Assembly: GCF_022179445.1 (NCBI RefSeq)
Contig: NZ_BPQU01000018.1
Coordinates: forward strand, 1-64,000
Length of the DNA stretch: 64,000 bases
Reading direction: 5' to 3'
DNA from: Methylobacterium mesophilicum
Lineage (GTDB): Bacteria; Pseudomonadota; Alphaproteobacteria; Rhizobiales; Beijerinckiaceae
Within the stretch, counting starts at the first letter, position 1. Every line of letters starts with the position of its first letter. The translations under genes were made by a program, and so were the position numbers. Of the stretch, positions 50,701-59,835 are shown piece after piece. The notes under the pieces are model-generated. The model searched no databases, was not told the origin of the DNA, and worked only from the letters and a program-made list of their open reading frames with translations.

Positions 50701-53700
50701 GCAACAAGGAAAACAAGCAGGCGCTCGATCAATTCCTGAAGGACATCAAGACCAGCGATACGTACAAGGACCTCGCCGACACGCTCAAGAACTCGGATTT
50801 CGGCAAGGCGCTCAAGTCCTACAGCGGCAGCGTCTCGCGCTACCTGGACGCGCAGAAGAAGGGCGCCGCCAAGCTGCCCGATGTCTCGGCCACCCTGGCG
50901 CTGGGCGGCGACGGCGCGCAGGGCGGCAGCGGCGCTGCCGTCTCGGTCGAGAATGCCGGCACCATCCGGACGATGGGCATCGGTTCGCACGGCATCGTCG
51001 CCCAGAGCATCGGCGGGGGCGGCGGCCAGGGCGGCCTCGCCTTCGCGGAGGCGACCAACCAGACCAACGTCTCGGCGACGCTCGGCGGCACCGGCGGCAG
51101 CGGCAACACCGGCGGCACGGTCAAGATCGTGAATACCGGCCTCGTCGCCACCGCGGAGGAGGCCGCCTACGGCCTCTACGCGCAGAGCATCGGCGGCGGT
51201 GGCGGCAACGGCGTCGCCGCGACCATCGCCAACAGCAGCGCGAACAAGGGCCTGACCCTCAACCTGACCGTGGGCGGCTCCGGGGGGACCGGGGCGCATG
51301 GCGGATCGGTTCGGGTCGAGAATAGCGGCGCGGTGACCACCACGGGGACCGAGGCGCATGCGGTGGTCGCCCAGAGCATCGGCGGCGGCGGCGGGAGCTT
51401 TTCCGCGCCCTCCGCCGCGACGGCCGACGACGACACGCCTGCCGCGGAGAACGGGACGACAGCTTCCGGGAAGGGGGAATCCAAGACCGACGCCAAGACC
51501 GACGCCAAGACCGACGCCAAGACCGAGGCCAAAAGCAATTCCACGAGCGACGCGCAGGCCCTGGCGGACGCCCTGCTGGCCGCGCTCGACATCGCGCGGA
51601 TCGCGCCTCCGGAGGATCCGGCCGGCGTGTCGGAGAAATCCGGCAGCCTGACGCTCGGCGGTTCCGGACGAACGGCGGGCCAAGGCGGCGCCGTGACGGT
51701 GGTCCAGGCCGGCTCGATCGCCACGACGGGCTTCGGGGCCGTGGGCATCCTGGCCCAGAGCATCGGCGGCGGCGGCGGCCTCGCCTCGGTCGCGGCCGGC
51801 CCGGGGGGGCACCGATACGCGTTCGGGATCGGCGGCGCCGGCGGCGCGTCGGGGAATGGCGGCCCGGTCACGGTGAGCCTCACAGCGGGCGCGCAGGTCT
51901 CCACCACCGGCGACGCGGCACCGGCCCTGCTGCTGCAGTCGATCGGCGGCGGTGGCGGCTATGGCGGCGCGCATCAGGTGATGGGCTACGCGGTCCCCTA
52001 CGCATTGCGAGACGGCGCCAGCGGCGATGGCGGGGCCATCCGGGTGACGCTGGAGGACGGCGCCGCGATCCGCACGACGGGCGCCCAATCCCACGGCATC
52101 CTGGCCCAGAGCCTGGGCGGCGGCGGCGGCCTGCTCCTCGATCTCAACGGCCCGGTCACTGCGGCGTCGCCGGGCCAGAGCCGCCTCAACGCCAGCGGCA
52201 AGGGCGGCGACATCGCCATCGCGTCGTCCGGGTCGATCATCGCGTCGGGCCGGGATGCCTACGCGATCTTCGCCCAGTCCGGCGTCCAGCGCACCGACGG
52301 CAGCCTGGAGCCCGACCGGGAGCGGGGCGGCCGGATCGATATCCGGGTGAACGGCCTCGTCACCGGCGGCAGCGGGAGCGGGGCGGCGATCCGTGTCGAT
52401 GGCGGGCGCTACACCACGATCGACATCGATCAGCGCGCCGTGGTCAGCGCCGCCTCGGGCCGGGCCATCGTCGGCGCCGTCACCGCCGGCGAGATCAACA
52501 ATTACGGCACCGTGATCGGCGACGTGGACCTGGCCGCCGGCCAGGCGGGAAGCGTCACCTTCGTGAACGGTGGCTTCCACAACACGAGTGCGACCTCGGC
52601 GATCCTGCGCACCGGCCCCGAAGGCGTGATCGCGCTGGGTCCGAACGGCCGCCTTCACAACAGCGCCGTCCTCGACATCGGCGGCGTCGGCACCGTCGCC
52701 CGGGCGACCGTGACCGGAAGCTTCGAGCAGAGCGCGTACGGGCGCCTGCTGGTCGACGTCGCGCCCCTGGCGCCGGAGGGCGCCCTGCGCGCCGATCTCC
52801 TCACCGTCACCGGCACCGCATCCCTCAAGGGCGTGGTCGAGCCGCACCTGATCGATGGGCTCCTGCCCGGCCGGTACACCTTCCTCAGGGCCGCCCAGGT
52901 GTTGGAGAACAGCGCCGTCGCCACCGGCGGCAGCATCCATTCCGGCGCGGTCCCGATCTCCTGGTCGATCGTCGCGTCGGGCGACAGCCTCGCCCTGGTC
53001 CCGAGGGCCCGGTTCACCGATCCGGTGGGCGTGACGCTCACCACGGACCAGCGCAGCGTCGCGCAGGGCCTGCAGGACGCCTGGGACGGCAACACCACCA
53101 AGCTGGGAACCCTCTACGGGCGCTTCCTCTCGGTCGACAGCCAGAAGGCCTACGCGGCGGCCCTCGACGAGCTCAAGCCGGAATCCAACCAGGACAACCT
53201 GACCGACCGGACGCTCGACACCCGCAAGGGCCTCCAGCGGGCCATGAGCTGCCCGGCCTTCACCGGCACCGGCACGCTCCTGCGCGAGGGCGAGTGCGTC
53301 TGGGGCCGGATCACCAGCGCCCACACGACCCAGTCCGCGACGGCCGACGACGTCGGCTACCACCAGACCGCCCTCAGCTACCAGAGCGGTCTCCAGACCG
53401 AGTTCGCCCCGGACTGGTTCTTCGGCCTCACCGGCGCCTATACCCGCGCCCTCCAGAGCGACCCCGACCGGATCACCGGGACGACCAGCGATGCCGGCGA
53501 CGTCTCTGCGGCGCTCAAGCACCAGATCGGCCCCTGGCTCCTCGCGGCCTCGGCCAATCTCGGTTATGCCTGGGCCGACAACAAGCGCTTGATCGACTTC
53601 GGCGGCATGACCGCGACGGCGCGCAGCAAGTCCGGCATCCTCACTGCGGGCGGGCGGCTGCGGGCGAGCTACCAGGTTCTGTTCGGGGACTGGTACCTCA

Positions 53701-54119
53701 AGCCCTACGCGGATCTCGACCTGCTCTACAGCTATAGCCCGGCCTATTCCGAGACCGGCGCCCCGGGCTTCAACCTCGACATGCGCCCGGTGGCCAAGAC
53801 GCTGGTGGCGTTCAGCCCGATGCTGGAGATCGGCGGCCGGATCGACCTCGACGAAGGCCGCTGGATCCGGCCCTTCGGCACGCTGGGCGTGACGCTCCTG
53901 TCGGACGACCACTTCACCGGCAAGGCGAGCTTCCAGGGGACCGGCGCGCTCGGGCTGTTCGCCACGGAATCGTCGATTCCCGACCGCCTCGGCGAAATGG
54001 GCCTGGGCTTCCAGATCAGCCTGGGCGGCGGCATCGAGGTGACCGGCGAGTATCAGGGCCAGGTCGGCGACCACTTCCTCTCGCATGCGGGGACCGCCCG
54101 GATGCAGCTGCGCTTCTGA
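47763..54119 (+). CDS. Giant glycine-rich autotransporter (type V secreted)
   Basis: About 2118 residues from ATG 47763. A signal peptide (LPVTAVTAVALLLGSPAPA, about 25-45) precedes a passenger of some 1750 residues built on about seventeen AQSIGGGGG-type turns (QSIGG, QSVGG, QSLGG) spaced 70-130 residues apart, alternating with beta-strands, a typical beta-helix passenger. Helical inserts occur at roughly 955-1040 (IKQTIGVTAYETWAKDKSNK) and 1240-1290 (TDAK repeats). The C-terminal 280 residues (from AMSCPAFTGTGTLLREGECV) form the autotransporter beta-barrel, ending with MQLRF. It should mediate adhesion or biofilm growth; no catalytic motif is seen. Confidence 0.9.
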   Translation: MPSFQGQSIIPTCDRKIRNGGRLPVTAVTAVALLLGSPAPAAERPQPTVTSGPDGRNGQANAIFSNVAATPGRDGGDVTLIDVDPTAAGRDAAATIQVGSVGGNGGRGDTRAWASVPGADGGRGGAVAVTLSDEVVGRGDQITDAARPVFKPIPRFWVFSRGGNGGDAQKDVGGGGAAGSVSLTLSSTVSTEGQAFLGVRVSAVGGKAGYGGTDADQTASRQGGAGGPASLTVTRSGQVITDGVGATAVIVESLGGAGSIRGSGTAYSNPYVTQGGAGGTARLDMSGTIRTSGDYALGALVQSIGGNGGNQPDAGGRPGARGGDGGTVTVTQRGTIVTEGDYALGLVAQSVGGPGGAGGGGVFGGGTGGAAAPGGTVTLTNSGTVTTSGAGATGLVAQSIGGGSALSALPLSALAVASTTTGGGAGGTALWFSSGGAGGTGGAGGTAEIVNAGGRITTEGESAFGALAQSIGGSGGTGGRAVTAGAFFSVGLGGGGGGGGDGGLARFTGRAGAIETSGAGSTAVLVQSVGGGGGVGGDVRSTAVGVVLSASWAIGGSGGKGGNGGEARIDSSTTVTTAGFGANGLSVLSIGGGGGIGGLARATAITAPLVTPSGKALPSFAFSTAIGGSGGDGGNGGPTGMINSGRVTTYGDSAIGLLALSVGGGGGIGGDAAAYALAVAPPGQTAVSASSTLGGTGGGGGNGGAVTAENSGVVRTSGDGAVGIAAQSIGGGGGNGGGATATSNSVSLRRNVIVSRGVGGIAGGGGVGGAVTVTQAGSVTTGGASATGILAQSIGGGGGNGGAASTLAAPGFSFDKTLNGLLGKLPIADALTVTETIGGVGGIGNRGGLVTVTNQGAITTGGSNAYGIEAQSVGGGGGNGGTVSGSAQGKLAVSLTLGGKGGVGGSGGDVAVTNAATGAIATWGDGSHGILAQSIGGGGGTGGSIAAREDSDPDTVGTLWKQIKQTIGVTAYETWAKDKSNKENKQALDQFLKDIKTSDTYKDLADTLKNSDFGKALKSYSGSVSRYLDAQKKGAAKLPDVSATLALGGDGAQGGSGAAVSVENAGTIRTMGIGSHGIVAQSIGGGGGQGGLAFAEATNQTNVSATLGGTGGSGNTGGTVKIVNTGLVATAEEAAYGLYAQSIGGGGGNGVAATIANSSANKGLTLNLTVGGSGGTGAHGGSVRVENSGAVTTTGTEAHAVVAQSIGGGGGSFSAPSAATADDDTPAAENGTTASGKGESKTDAKTDAKTDAKTEAKSNSTSDAQALADALLAALDIARIAPPEDPAGVSEKSGSLTLGGSGRTAGQGGAVTVVQAGSIATTGFGAVGILAQSIGGGGGLASVAAGPGGHRYAFGIGGAGGASGNGGPVTVSLTAGAQVSTTGDAAPALLLQSIGGGGGYGGAHQVMGYAVPYALRDGASGDGGAIRVTLEDGAAIRTTGAQSHGILAQSLGGGGGLLLDLNGPVTAASPGQSRLNASGKGGDIAIASSGSIIASGRDAYAIFAQSGVQRTDGSLEPDRERGGRIDIRVNGLVTGGSGSGAAIRVDGGRYTTIDIDQRAVVSAASGRAIVGAVTAGEINNYGTVIGDVDLAAGQAGSVTFVNGGFHNTSATSAILRTGPEGVIALGPNGRLHNSAVLDIGGVGTVARATVTGSFEQSAYGRLLVDVAPLAPEGALRADLLTVTGTASLKGVVEPHLIDGLLPGRYTFLRAAQVLENSAVATGGSIHSGAVPISWSIVASGDSLALVPRARFTDPVGVTLTTDQRSVAQGLQDAWDGNTTKLGTLYGRFLSVDSQKAYAAALDELKPESNQDNLTDRTLDTRKGLQRAMSCPAFTGTGTLLREGECVWGRITSAHTTQSATADDVGYHQTALSYQSGLQTEFAPDWFFGLTGAYTRALQSDPDRITGTTSDAGDVSAALKHQIGPWLLAASANLGYAWADNKRLIDFGGMTATARSKSGILTAGGRLRASYQVLFGDWYLKPYADLDLLYSYSPAYSETGAPGFNLDMRPVAKTLVAFSPMLEIGGRIDLDEGRWIRPFGTLGVTLLSDDHFTGKASFQGTGALGLFATESSIPDRLGEMGLGFQISLGGGIEVTGEYQGQVGDHFLSHAGTARMQLRF

Positions 54120-54236
54120 GGGCCGGGCCCGGCAACGCAGCGGGGGCCGACCAGGGGCCGCCACCCTGGCGGTCCGTGCTCCTGGGGGAACACCTGTCGT
54201 CCAGGCCGGCCGGGCCGGTCCTGCGCGTGCAGCGCC

Positions 54237-54731
54237 TTATCGCCCCGTGTACCCGAGCGCAGCCGCGGCCTCCTTCAGGCGCGCGAACGCCGTCGCGTAG
54301 CGCTCTCGCAGGAAGGTGGCGTCCGGCAGGATCCGGGAGGGGCAGAGGTTGTCCTCGTTGTCGGACATCTTGATCAGGATCGCCGGAAGACTGCCCGCGG
54401 CGATCACCTGCGTGATCCGCTCGGAATACGCCGTCCGTTCCTTCGGTTTCGTGAGGATCCCCACGGCCTCGATCACCTCCGGGGTGAACCCGGCCGCCCG
54501 CAGGTCCGCGGTCGAGCGCGGCGTATCCTCGAGGACGTCGTGAAGCAGGGCGGCCTGCATCACCCCCATGGGGTCGATGTCGAGGCCGTCCACCAGCCGG
54601 GCATGACCGGCCCGGGCCAGCGCGGCGTTGGCGACCCGCTCCAGGTGCCGCATGTAGGGCTGACCCCCCTTGTCGATCTGGCCCGCGTGAGCCGTGAGCG
54701 CGAAGGTGTGGGCGTCGAAGATCGTCGGCAC
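54237..54731 (-). CDS. HD-domain phosphohydrolase (RelA/SpoT-like hydrolase module)
   Basis: 164 residues from GTG 54731 with GAGGGGAGATAGC upstream. HD-domain metal sites are visible: His in LTAHAGQIDKGGQPYMRH, HD in ALLHDVLEDTP and Asp in IKMSDNEDNL, an arrangement like the hydrolase half of (p)ppGpp hydrolases (MESH-type). A nucleotide phosphohydrolase role is likely. A single gene, convergent with the autotransporter. Confidence 0.82.
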   Translation of the reverse strand: MPTIFDAHTFALTAHAGQIDKGGQPYMRHLERVANAALARAGHARLVDGLDIDPMGVMQAALLHDVLEDTPRSTADLRAAGFTPEVIEAVGILTKPKERTAYSERITQVIAAGSLPAILIKMSDNEDNLCPSRILPDATFLRERYATAFARLKEAAAALGYTGR

Positions 54732-54848
54732 GCTATCTCCCCTCAACGGATGCACCGGCACGCGCGCAGGATAGCGCATATCGCGCGCGCGCACCGGCCC
54801 GTCGGTGGGGAACGACCCGAGCGGCGGTGGCGTTCGGGCCGTTGCGTG

Positions 54849-57800
54849 TCAGAGTTGGCCGCCGAAGCTGAGCAGGCCTCCGACCGCCGTGGTGCCGAGT
54901 GCCGTCGTCCGCACGGAGGCGGTCGCCGACACGGTGAGGCTGTTGCCGAGGCCGAACGCCAGGCCGGTACGCGCCTCGCCTCGGGTGCGGGTCAGGTCGG
55001 CCTTGTAGCCGAAGTCGCCGATGTAGTCGGCATGGGCCGTGAACCGCATCGTCGGCTTGCGGACAGCCTGCTCGATCTCGACCCCCGAGATCCAGCTGAG
55101 GCCCGTCGTCAGCGGCACCGAAACATCCGCGCCGAGAAAGGCGAGCGTGCTGCGGTAGACGATCCCGTCGTACTGTACGGGAAAGCTGACATTGGCTTCC
55201 GTGTAGCATTGACGGGTGACGCGGCTGGTCCTGACCCCGCCATGCCAACCCAGCACCAGATCCCCGAAGACCGGGAGGGACTGCCCGATCTCGAGCGTTC
55301 CGGCGAGGCCGCCGATCCGGGCGTTGCCGGTGCCGGCCTCCGTGGCGGTGGTTTGCAGGCGGCGGATATCGGCATGGTACTGGCTGGCCGCCAACGCGGT
55401 GCGCATGTACCACGCACCCCCCGCGTAGGGTTGGCTCCAGTTGAGGAAGGCCCCCGCGCCGACAGCGTTGCGGTTGTCGTTGAACGCCGGCGACGGCAGG
55501 GCCCGGTAGGGCGCGTAGCTGAGATGGCCGCCGACCGTGAGATTGTCGGTCAGGCCATAGCTCAGGGGCAGCGTCGAGAGCGTATCGGTGCTGCTGCCGT
55601 CGGAGACGATCCCCGCGCTGGCCGACCAGCAGAGACTCCCGCGGCTGCAGGACCAGGTCTGCTGCAGATAGGCGAGCGACTGGCGCTGGATCTCCAGAAC
55701 CGAGAACGTGTCGTATCGCAGCCGGGCGACCGACCGGCGCGTGTTCGTCACATCGACGAGTTGGGTCCGAACGTCCGTGGACGGCGCGGGGGTGGTCGAG
55801 GTCTGGGCGGGAGCCGGAGCCTGTGCCGGGGTGGTTGAGACCGTCGGAGCCGGTTCCGGGGCCGGTGCCGCGGGCTGCCCCTGCACCGACGCAGGCGTTG
55901 GGGCGGAGGCCTGCCCCGCCGCCGGGACGGAAACTTGGCCGGCTGTGCTGCTCTGGGTCTGGGTCCGGGCGGTCGAGGGCCCGCTGGCAGGCGTCGCCGG
56001 ATAGGTGATCTTCCACAGGACGGCGTGGGGATCGCCCGAGTCGGTCTCGGAATAACCCGCTGCCACCCGGCCGTCAGCTGAGAGGGCCTGGACCTCGGAC
56101 ACGCCGCCGCCATCGGACCTCAGGGTGCCGAGATCGCTCCTGCTGCGCCACCCGTCGCCGAACCAGACGACGCCGTGCGCGAACCCCGAACTGGTGCTCG
56201 CCATGCCGCCGGCGACCCGGCCGTCGGCGGACAGGGCCCGCACCCAGGACGAGCCGCTGTTGTCGGCCCGGAGCGTGCCGAGGTCGCGCTTCTCCGACCA
56301 GCGCGATCCGGACCAGAGCGCTGCATGGGTGTAGCCGGAATCCGTCGTGCTGCTGCCCGCCGCCACGGTGCCGTCGGCCGACAGCGCCCGCACCGTCGAC
56401 GTGCCCCGGTTGTCGGATTTCAACGTGCCGAGATCGGTCTTGGTCGTCCAATTGGCGCCGGACCACAGGGTGGCGTGCGAATAGACGTCCACGCTCCGAT
56501 CGGGGGCCGCATAGCCGCCGACCACGGACCCGTCCTTCGACAGTGCGTAGGCCCAGGACGTCCCGGAATTGTCGGACCGCAGGGTGCCGAGATCGGTCTT
56601 GGTCGTCCAGTTCCGCCCCGACCACAGCGCCGCATGGGTCGTCCCGGAATCGACGCTCGACTCGCCGGCCGCGACGCGCCCGTCATCGGACAGGGCGTAG
56701 ACGCCGGACGTGCCCGACTGGTCCGATGTCAGGGTGCCCAGATCGGTCTTGGTCGCCCAGCGGTTTCCTGACCATACGATGGCGTGCAGCCTCTGGTCGG
56801 CGTTCTCGGCGATCCCCGCGATGACGCTGCCGTCCTTGGACACCGCGTAGGCCTTCGCGGCGCCGGTGTTGTCGCCCCTTAAGGTGCCGAGATCCTGCTT
56901 CTGCGACAGGTCGGCGCCCGACCAGGCCGCGGCACGCATGTTGGGACCCTGGCCGTCCGCATACGAATCCCCGACCGCGACGCTGCCGGTGGCGGAGAGT
57001 CCCCAGATCTCCGAAGCCCAGCCATTGTCGGTCTTGAGCGTGCCGAGATCCCGCTTGTCGCTGCTTCCGATCGTGGGGGCGGCCTGAACCTGCCTGTCCG
57101 TGCCGGTGGCGGGCGTCGCGTTCTCGACGGTGATCTTGGTATCGTTGTCGACTACGCGGTGGAGTTCGTCGGACGTCAGGGAGATGATACCGGCATGTCG
57201 CGGCGAGAGCTGGTTGACGTCGGAGCCCGAGACGGGCGTGAAGGTCTTGAAATCCGTCGTCTTGACCAGCTGAAATCCATTATTTATGTAATTTTCGTAC
57301 ATGACGATATAGCCGCTGCCATCGTTCAGGCGGTAAGCCTGCGGCCCTTCGACGGCATTGCTGGTCCTCTGCACCTCATCCTGCGAGGGCATGATATAGC
57401 CCCAGGTCAGATGGTCGGACACGGCATGCTTGATGACTCGGAGCCGGGCCGTGCTTCCCTGAGGCGACGACTCCGCCTTCATCAGCATATGATATTTGCC
57501 GTCTTGTTCGGTGATATCGTAGTCGATGTATCCGACGCCGTCCCGAGCATAGAACAGCTGTCTGGGTGTCTCAGTCAGCGCCGTAAAATCGCGGTTGGTG
57601 TGGGCGTAATAGGCCTTGTAGGGATCGTTTGATCCGACGGTCAGATAGACCATGTTCCGGTCGGTCAACGGATTGTAGGCGACCTGCGGGGCCCAGGCGG
57701 CGTGGAGGCCGGGGAACAAATTTGGATACTGCTTTTCGAAGTTGACGGTCGAGGATTTCCAATGAATGAGGTCCGGAGATTGCATCAGGACGATGCCCCG

Positions 57801-58124
57801 GTTGCTTCCCCAACCCTTCCAGCTCTGCATATCGGTCGCGGTCATGACGAAATTGCCGTCCTGCCCACGGTAGATGTAAGGGTCTCGAAGGCCGCCCATC
57901 TCGGTGTGACTTGCGTCAATGACGGAATTGCCATTGTTTAGCTTGTTAAAACGGCGGCCATCCAGGCTGTAGGAGAACTTCAACGTCTCCTCCCACGGGC
58001 GATTGCCCGTAAAATATGTCAATAAATATCCGTCGTACGGCGGATATTCTCCCGCTGCAAAGCTGCCGCTGGATGTAATTTGAAAGCATATAGCTGTAGC
58101 AGCGATTTTTATCGCGTGTTTCAT
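54849..58124 (-). CDS. GH43-like domain + HAF repeats + autotransporter barrel
   Basis: 1091 residues. Signal peptide 1-23. Residues 24-335 form a five-blade GH43-like glycosidase domain: candidate catalytic Asp in GGLRDPYIYRGQDGNF (D81), AAWAPQVAYNPLTDRNM, and Glu in NAVEGPQAYRLNDGSG (E259). Residues 357-706 are seven HAF repeats of about 50 residues, each with DLGTLxxDN and ALSxDGxV. A Pro/Ala/Thr linker spans about 710-785. Residues about 800-1091 are a barrel with Gly-Tyr-rich strands, ending FGGQL. Such a barrel would display the glycosidase on the cell surface. AGGGGGGATACACA precedes ATG 58124. Confidence 0.85.
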   Translation of the reverse strand: MKHAIKIAATAICFQITSSGSFAAGEYPPYDGYLLTYFTGNRPWEETLKFSYSLDGRRFNKLNNGNSVIDASHTEMGGLRDPYIYRGQDGNFVMTATDMQSWKGWGSNRGIVLMQSPDLIHWKSSTVNFEKQYPNLFPGLHAAWAPQVAYNPLTDRNMVYLTVGSNDPYKAYYAHTNRDFTALTETPRQLFYARDGVGYIDYDITEQDGKYHMLMKAESSPQGSTARLRVIKHAVSDHLTWGYIMPSQDEVQRTSNAVEGPQAYRLNDGSGYIVMYENYINNGFQLVKTTDFKTFTPVSGSDVNQLSPRHAGIISLTSDELHRVVDNDTKITVENATPATGTDRQVQAAPTIGSSDKRDLGTLKTDNGWASEIWGLSATGSVAVGDSYADGQGPNMRAAAWSGADLSQKQDLGTLRGDNTGAAKAYAVSKDGSVIAGIAENADQRLHAIVWSGNRWATKTDLGTLTSDQSGTSGVYALSDDGRVAAGESSVDSGTTHAALWSGRNWTTKTDLGTLRSDNSGTSWAYALSKDGSVVGGYAAPDRSVDVYSHATLWSGANWTTKTDLGTLKSDNRGTSTVRALSADGTVAAGSSTTDSGYTHAALWSGSRWSEKRDLGTLRADNSGSSWVRALSADGRVAGGMASTSSGFAHGVVWFGDGWRSRSDLGTLRSDGGGVSEVQALSADGRVAAGYSETDSGDPHAVLWKITYPATPASGPSTARTQTQSSTAGQVSVPAAGQASAPTPASVQGQPAAPAPEPAPTVSTTPAQAPAPAQTSTTPAPSTDVRTQLVDVTNTRRSVARLRYDTFSVLEIQRQSLAYLQQTWSCSRGSLCWSASAGIVSDGSSTDTLSTLPLSYGLTDNLTVGGHLSYAPYRALPSPAFNDNRNAVGAGAFLNWSQPYAGGAWYMRTALAASQYHADIRRLQTTATEAGTGNARIGGLAGTLEIGQSLPVFGDLVLGWHGGVRTSRVTRQCYTEANVSFPVQYDGIVYRSTLAFLGADVSVPLTTGLSWISGVEIEQAVRKPTMRFTAHADYIGDFGYKADLTRTRGEARTGLAFGLGNSLTVSATASVRTTALGTTAVGGLLSFGGQL
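56007..57056 (-). repeat. Seven tandem HAF repeats within the autotransporter
   Basis: Seven units of 48-53 codons beginning K(T/R)DLGTL at residues 357, 409, 459, 509, 562, 612 and 662. Each has GxSxxxALSxDGxVxxG and a following HAxLWSG. HAF units form beta-propeller-like blades, so seven units could close one propeller. The DNA repeats are diverged. Confidence 0.85.
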
Positions 58125-58758
58125 TGTGTATCCCCCCTGTTTTATATTTTTGATCAGTTTTTATTATCCATGCCGCCTCCTGATCATCGCGCAGTTGCCT
58201 GATGCGCGACGCGATTGGGTTGCCCGACAAGACGTCGGGTCCGATCACGGTGTCCGTCGATTTTTAGGCAAAACGGAAAGATCATTGTCAATATTGATCG
58301 TATAGACCGCGCCGATTGCCAGAAAAATTCTAGCATATTTTCAAGAAGACGGACTACCGCGACGCTTCACGAAACGAGCCTATGACGGAAAGGCCGAGTC
58401 GGAGCATAAGACGCATTAAATTGCCGACGCAACAGCAAAAATGCAAGTTTATGCCAAACATCATAGATGAGGTATAGATTTTGCAGCGCACATATATTCG
58501 GTAGGAAGACCAATGACCCACGCATCGCGGATTGATCTTCATTCTGATCGAAAAGATCAGATATTTTCGCCCGTCATGGCGAGTCCGCAAGCGCCGGGGC
58601 GAAGGCGACCCTCCTGTTGCCGGTTTGCGACAGGGCCTCGGTGCGGACTCCCGGCATGTCGGTACAGCCCCCTGCGGAGGGGGCGCGGGATCCGACGATG
58701 TTCGGCTGACAGGCGTTGATGTCTGGCGGTCGACGGCCGCTTCCAAATGACGGCCCGC
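58125..58758. other. AT-rich upstream region of the glycosidase autotransporter
   Basis: 634 bases. Low GC compared with surroundings (AATTCTAGCATATTTTC near 58325; AGCGCACATATATTCGGTAG near 58485). It likely holds the promoter of the autotransporter and may be recently acquired. Open frames on both strands are not protein-like. The last 130 bases return to high GC before the GlxA-type regulator's stop. Confidence 0.5.
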
Positions 58759-59721
58759 TCACCCCGCGCCGTTCCGCCTGCGGAATTCGGCCGGCGTGAT
58801 GCCGACGTGGCGCACGAAGGCGCGGCGCAGGGTGTCGGCGTTGGCGAACCCCGTCAGGGCGGCGACCTGCTTGGGCGGGAGGCTGTCCGCCTCCAGACAG
58901 CGCCGTGCCGCCGCGACGCGCGCCGCCTCGACCCAGTCGGCCGGCGTCACGCCGACCTCGTTCCGGAACAGGCGGGCGAAGTGCCGGGGGCTGAGGCCGG
59001 CCCGTCCGGCCAGCCGGGCCACGCTGTGATCCTCGGCGGGCGCGGCCGCGATCCAGCGCTGGATCTCCTGGAGGATTGCCCGGCCTGACGGCTCTGTCGC
59101 GCCGCTTCGGCTGAACTGCAGTTGGCCCCCGGGGCGTTTGAAGAACATCACCAGTTGCGCCGCGACGCGCTTGGCGACGTCCCGCCCGAGATCCTCCTCG
59201 ACGAGGGCGACGGCAAGGTCGAGGCCCGCGGTCACCCCGGCGGCGGTGCAGACCGGACCGTCGCGGACCTGGATCGCGTCGGGCTCGACCCGGATCGCGG
59301 GGTAGCGCCGGGCCAGGGCGTCGGCGGCCGCCCAATGCGTGGTGACCCGGCGTCCGTCCAGCAGCCCGGCTTCGGCGAGGGCGAAGGCCCCGGTGCAGAC
59401 CGATCCGTAGCGCCTGGCCGCGGGCGCCGTGCGCCGCAGCCAGTCGAGGAAGGCGGCGGCCGGACGGCGATGGGGCGCGTCCGGCGATCCCGCCACCAGC
59501 AGCGTGTCGAGGGCGCCGGCGTCGGCCTCGAAGATGGTCCGATCCGCCAGCAGTCGCGCGCCCGACGAGGTCCGGATGACGGCGGTGTCGATCGAGACGA
59601 TCTCGGTGCGGTAGACACACCGCCCGGCTTGGACGTTCGCCTCCGCGAAGACGTCCAGCGGGCCGGAGACGTCGAGCATCTGCACGCCCGGTCCCGCGGC
59701 GATCGCCAGCCTCCGCTCCAT
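58759..59721 (-). CDS. GlxA-family AraC-type transcriptional regulator
   Basis: 320 residues. N-terminal DJ-1/PfpI-like domain: MLDVSGPLDVFAEANV, then YGSVCTGAFALAEAGLLDG with the conserved Cys, and THWAAADALARRYP. The C-terminal AraC domain has two helix-turn-helix motifs: VARLAGRAGLSPRHFARLFR and VAALTGFANADTLRRAFVRH. ATG 59721 follows GGGAGGGCACC. It is divergent from the HD-protein gene at 59836 and likely controls it. Confidence 0.92.
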   Translation of the reverse strand: MERRLAIAAGPGVQMLDVSGPLDVFAEANVQAGRCVYRTEIVSIDTAVIRTSSGARLLADRTIFEADAGALDTLLVAGSPDAPHRRPAAAFLDWLRRTAPAARRYGSVCTGAFALAEAGLLDGRRVTTHWAAADALARRYPAIRVEPDAIQVRDGPVCTAAGVTAGLDLAVALVEEDLGRDVAKRVAAQLVMFFKRPGGQLQFSRSGATEPSGRAILQEIQRWIAAAPAEDHSVARLAGRAGLSPRHFARLFRNEVGVTPADWVEAARVAAARRCLEADSLPPKQVAALTGFANADTLRRAFVRHVGITPAEFRRRNGAG

Positions 59722-59835
59722 GGTGCCCTCCCCGGCGTCCGTCGCACGCACGAATTGTCCGTCCGAGACGTGTTCCGTCAACTCCGGACGCGGCGCGCCG
59801 GGCTACCGTCTCGGGGTCAGCAAGGAGGGAAAGCC

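Noticed and set aside
47784..54164. A 2,126-codon open frame on the minus strand opposite the giant autotransporter
   Set aside because: It is the antisense of a Gly-rich high-GC gene. The translation is a monotonous Ala/Arg/Asp/Gly mixture without domains, signal peptide or ribosome-binding site, while the plus strand has a signal peptide, repeats and a barrel.
58354..58746. A 130-codon minus-strand frame before the GlxA regulator
   Set aside because: It crosses an abrupt change of GC, lacks a ribosome-binding site and has no protein character.
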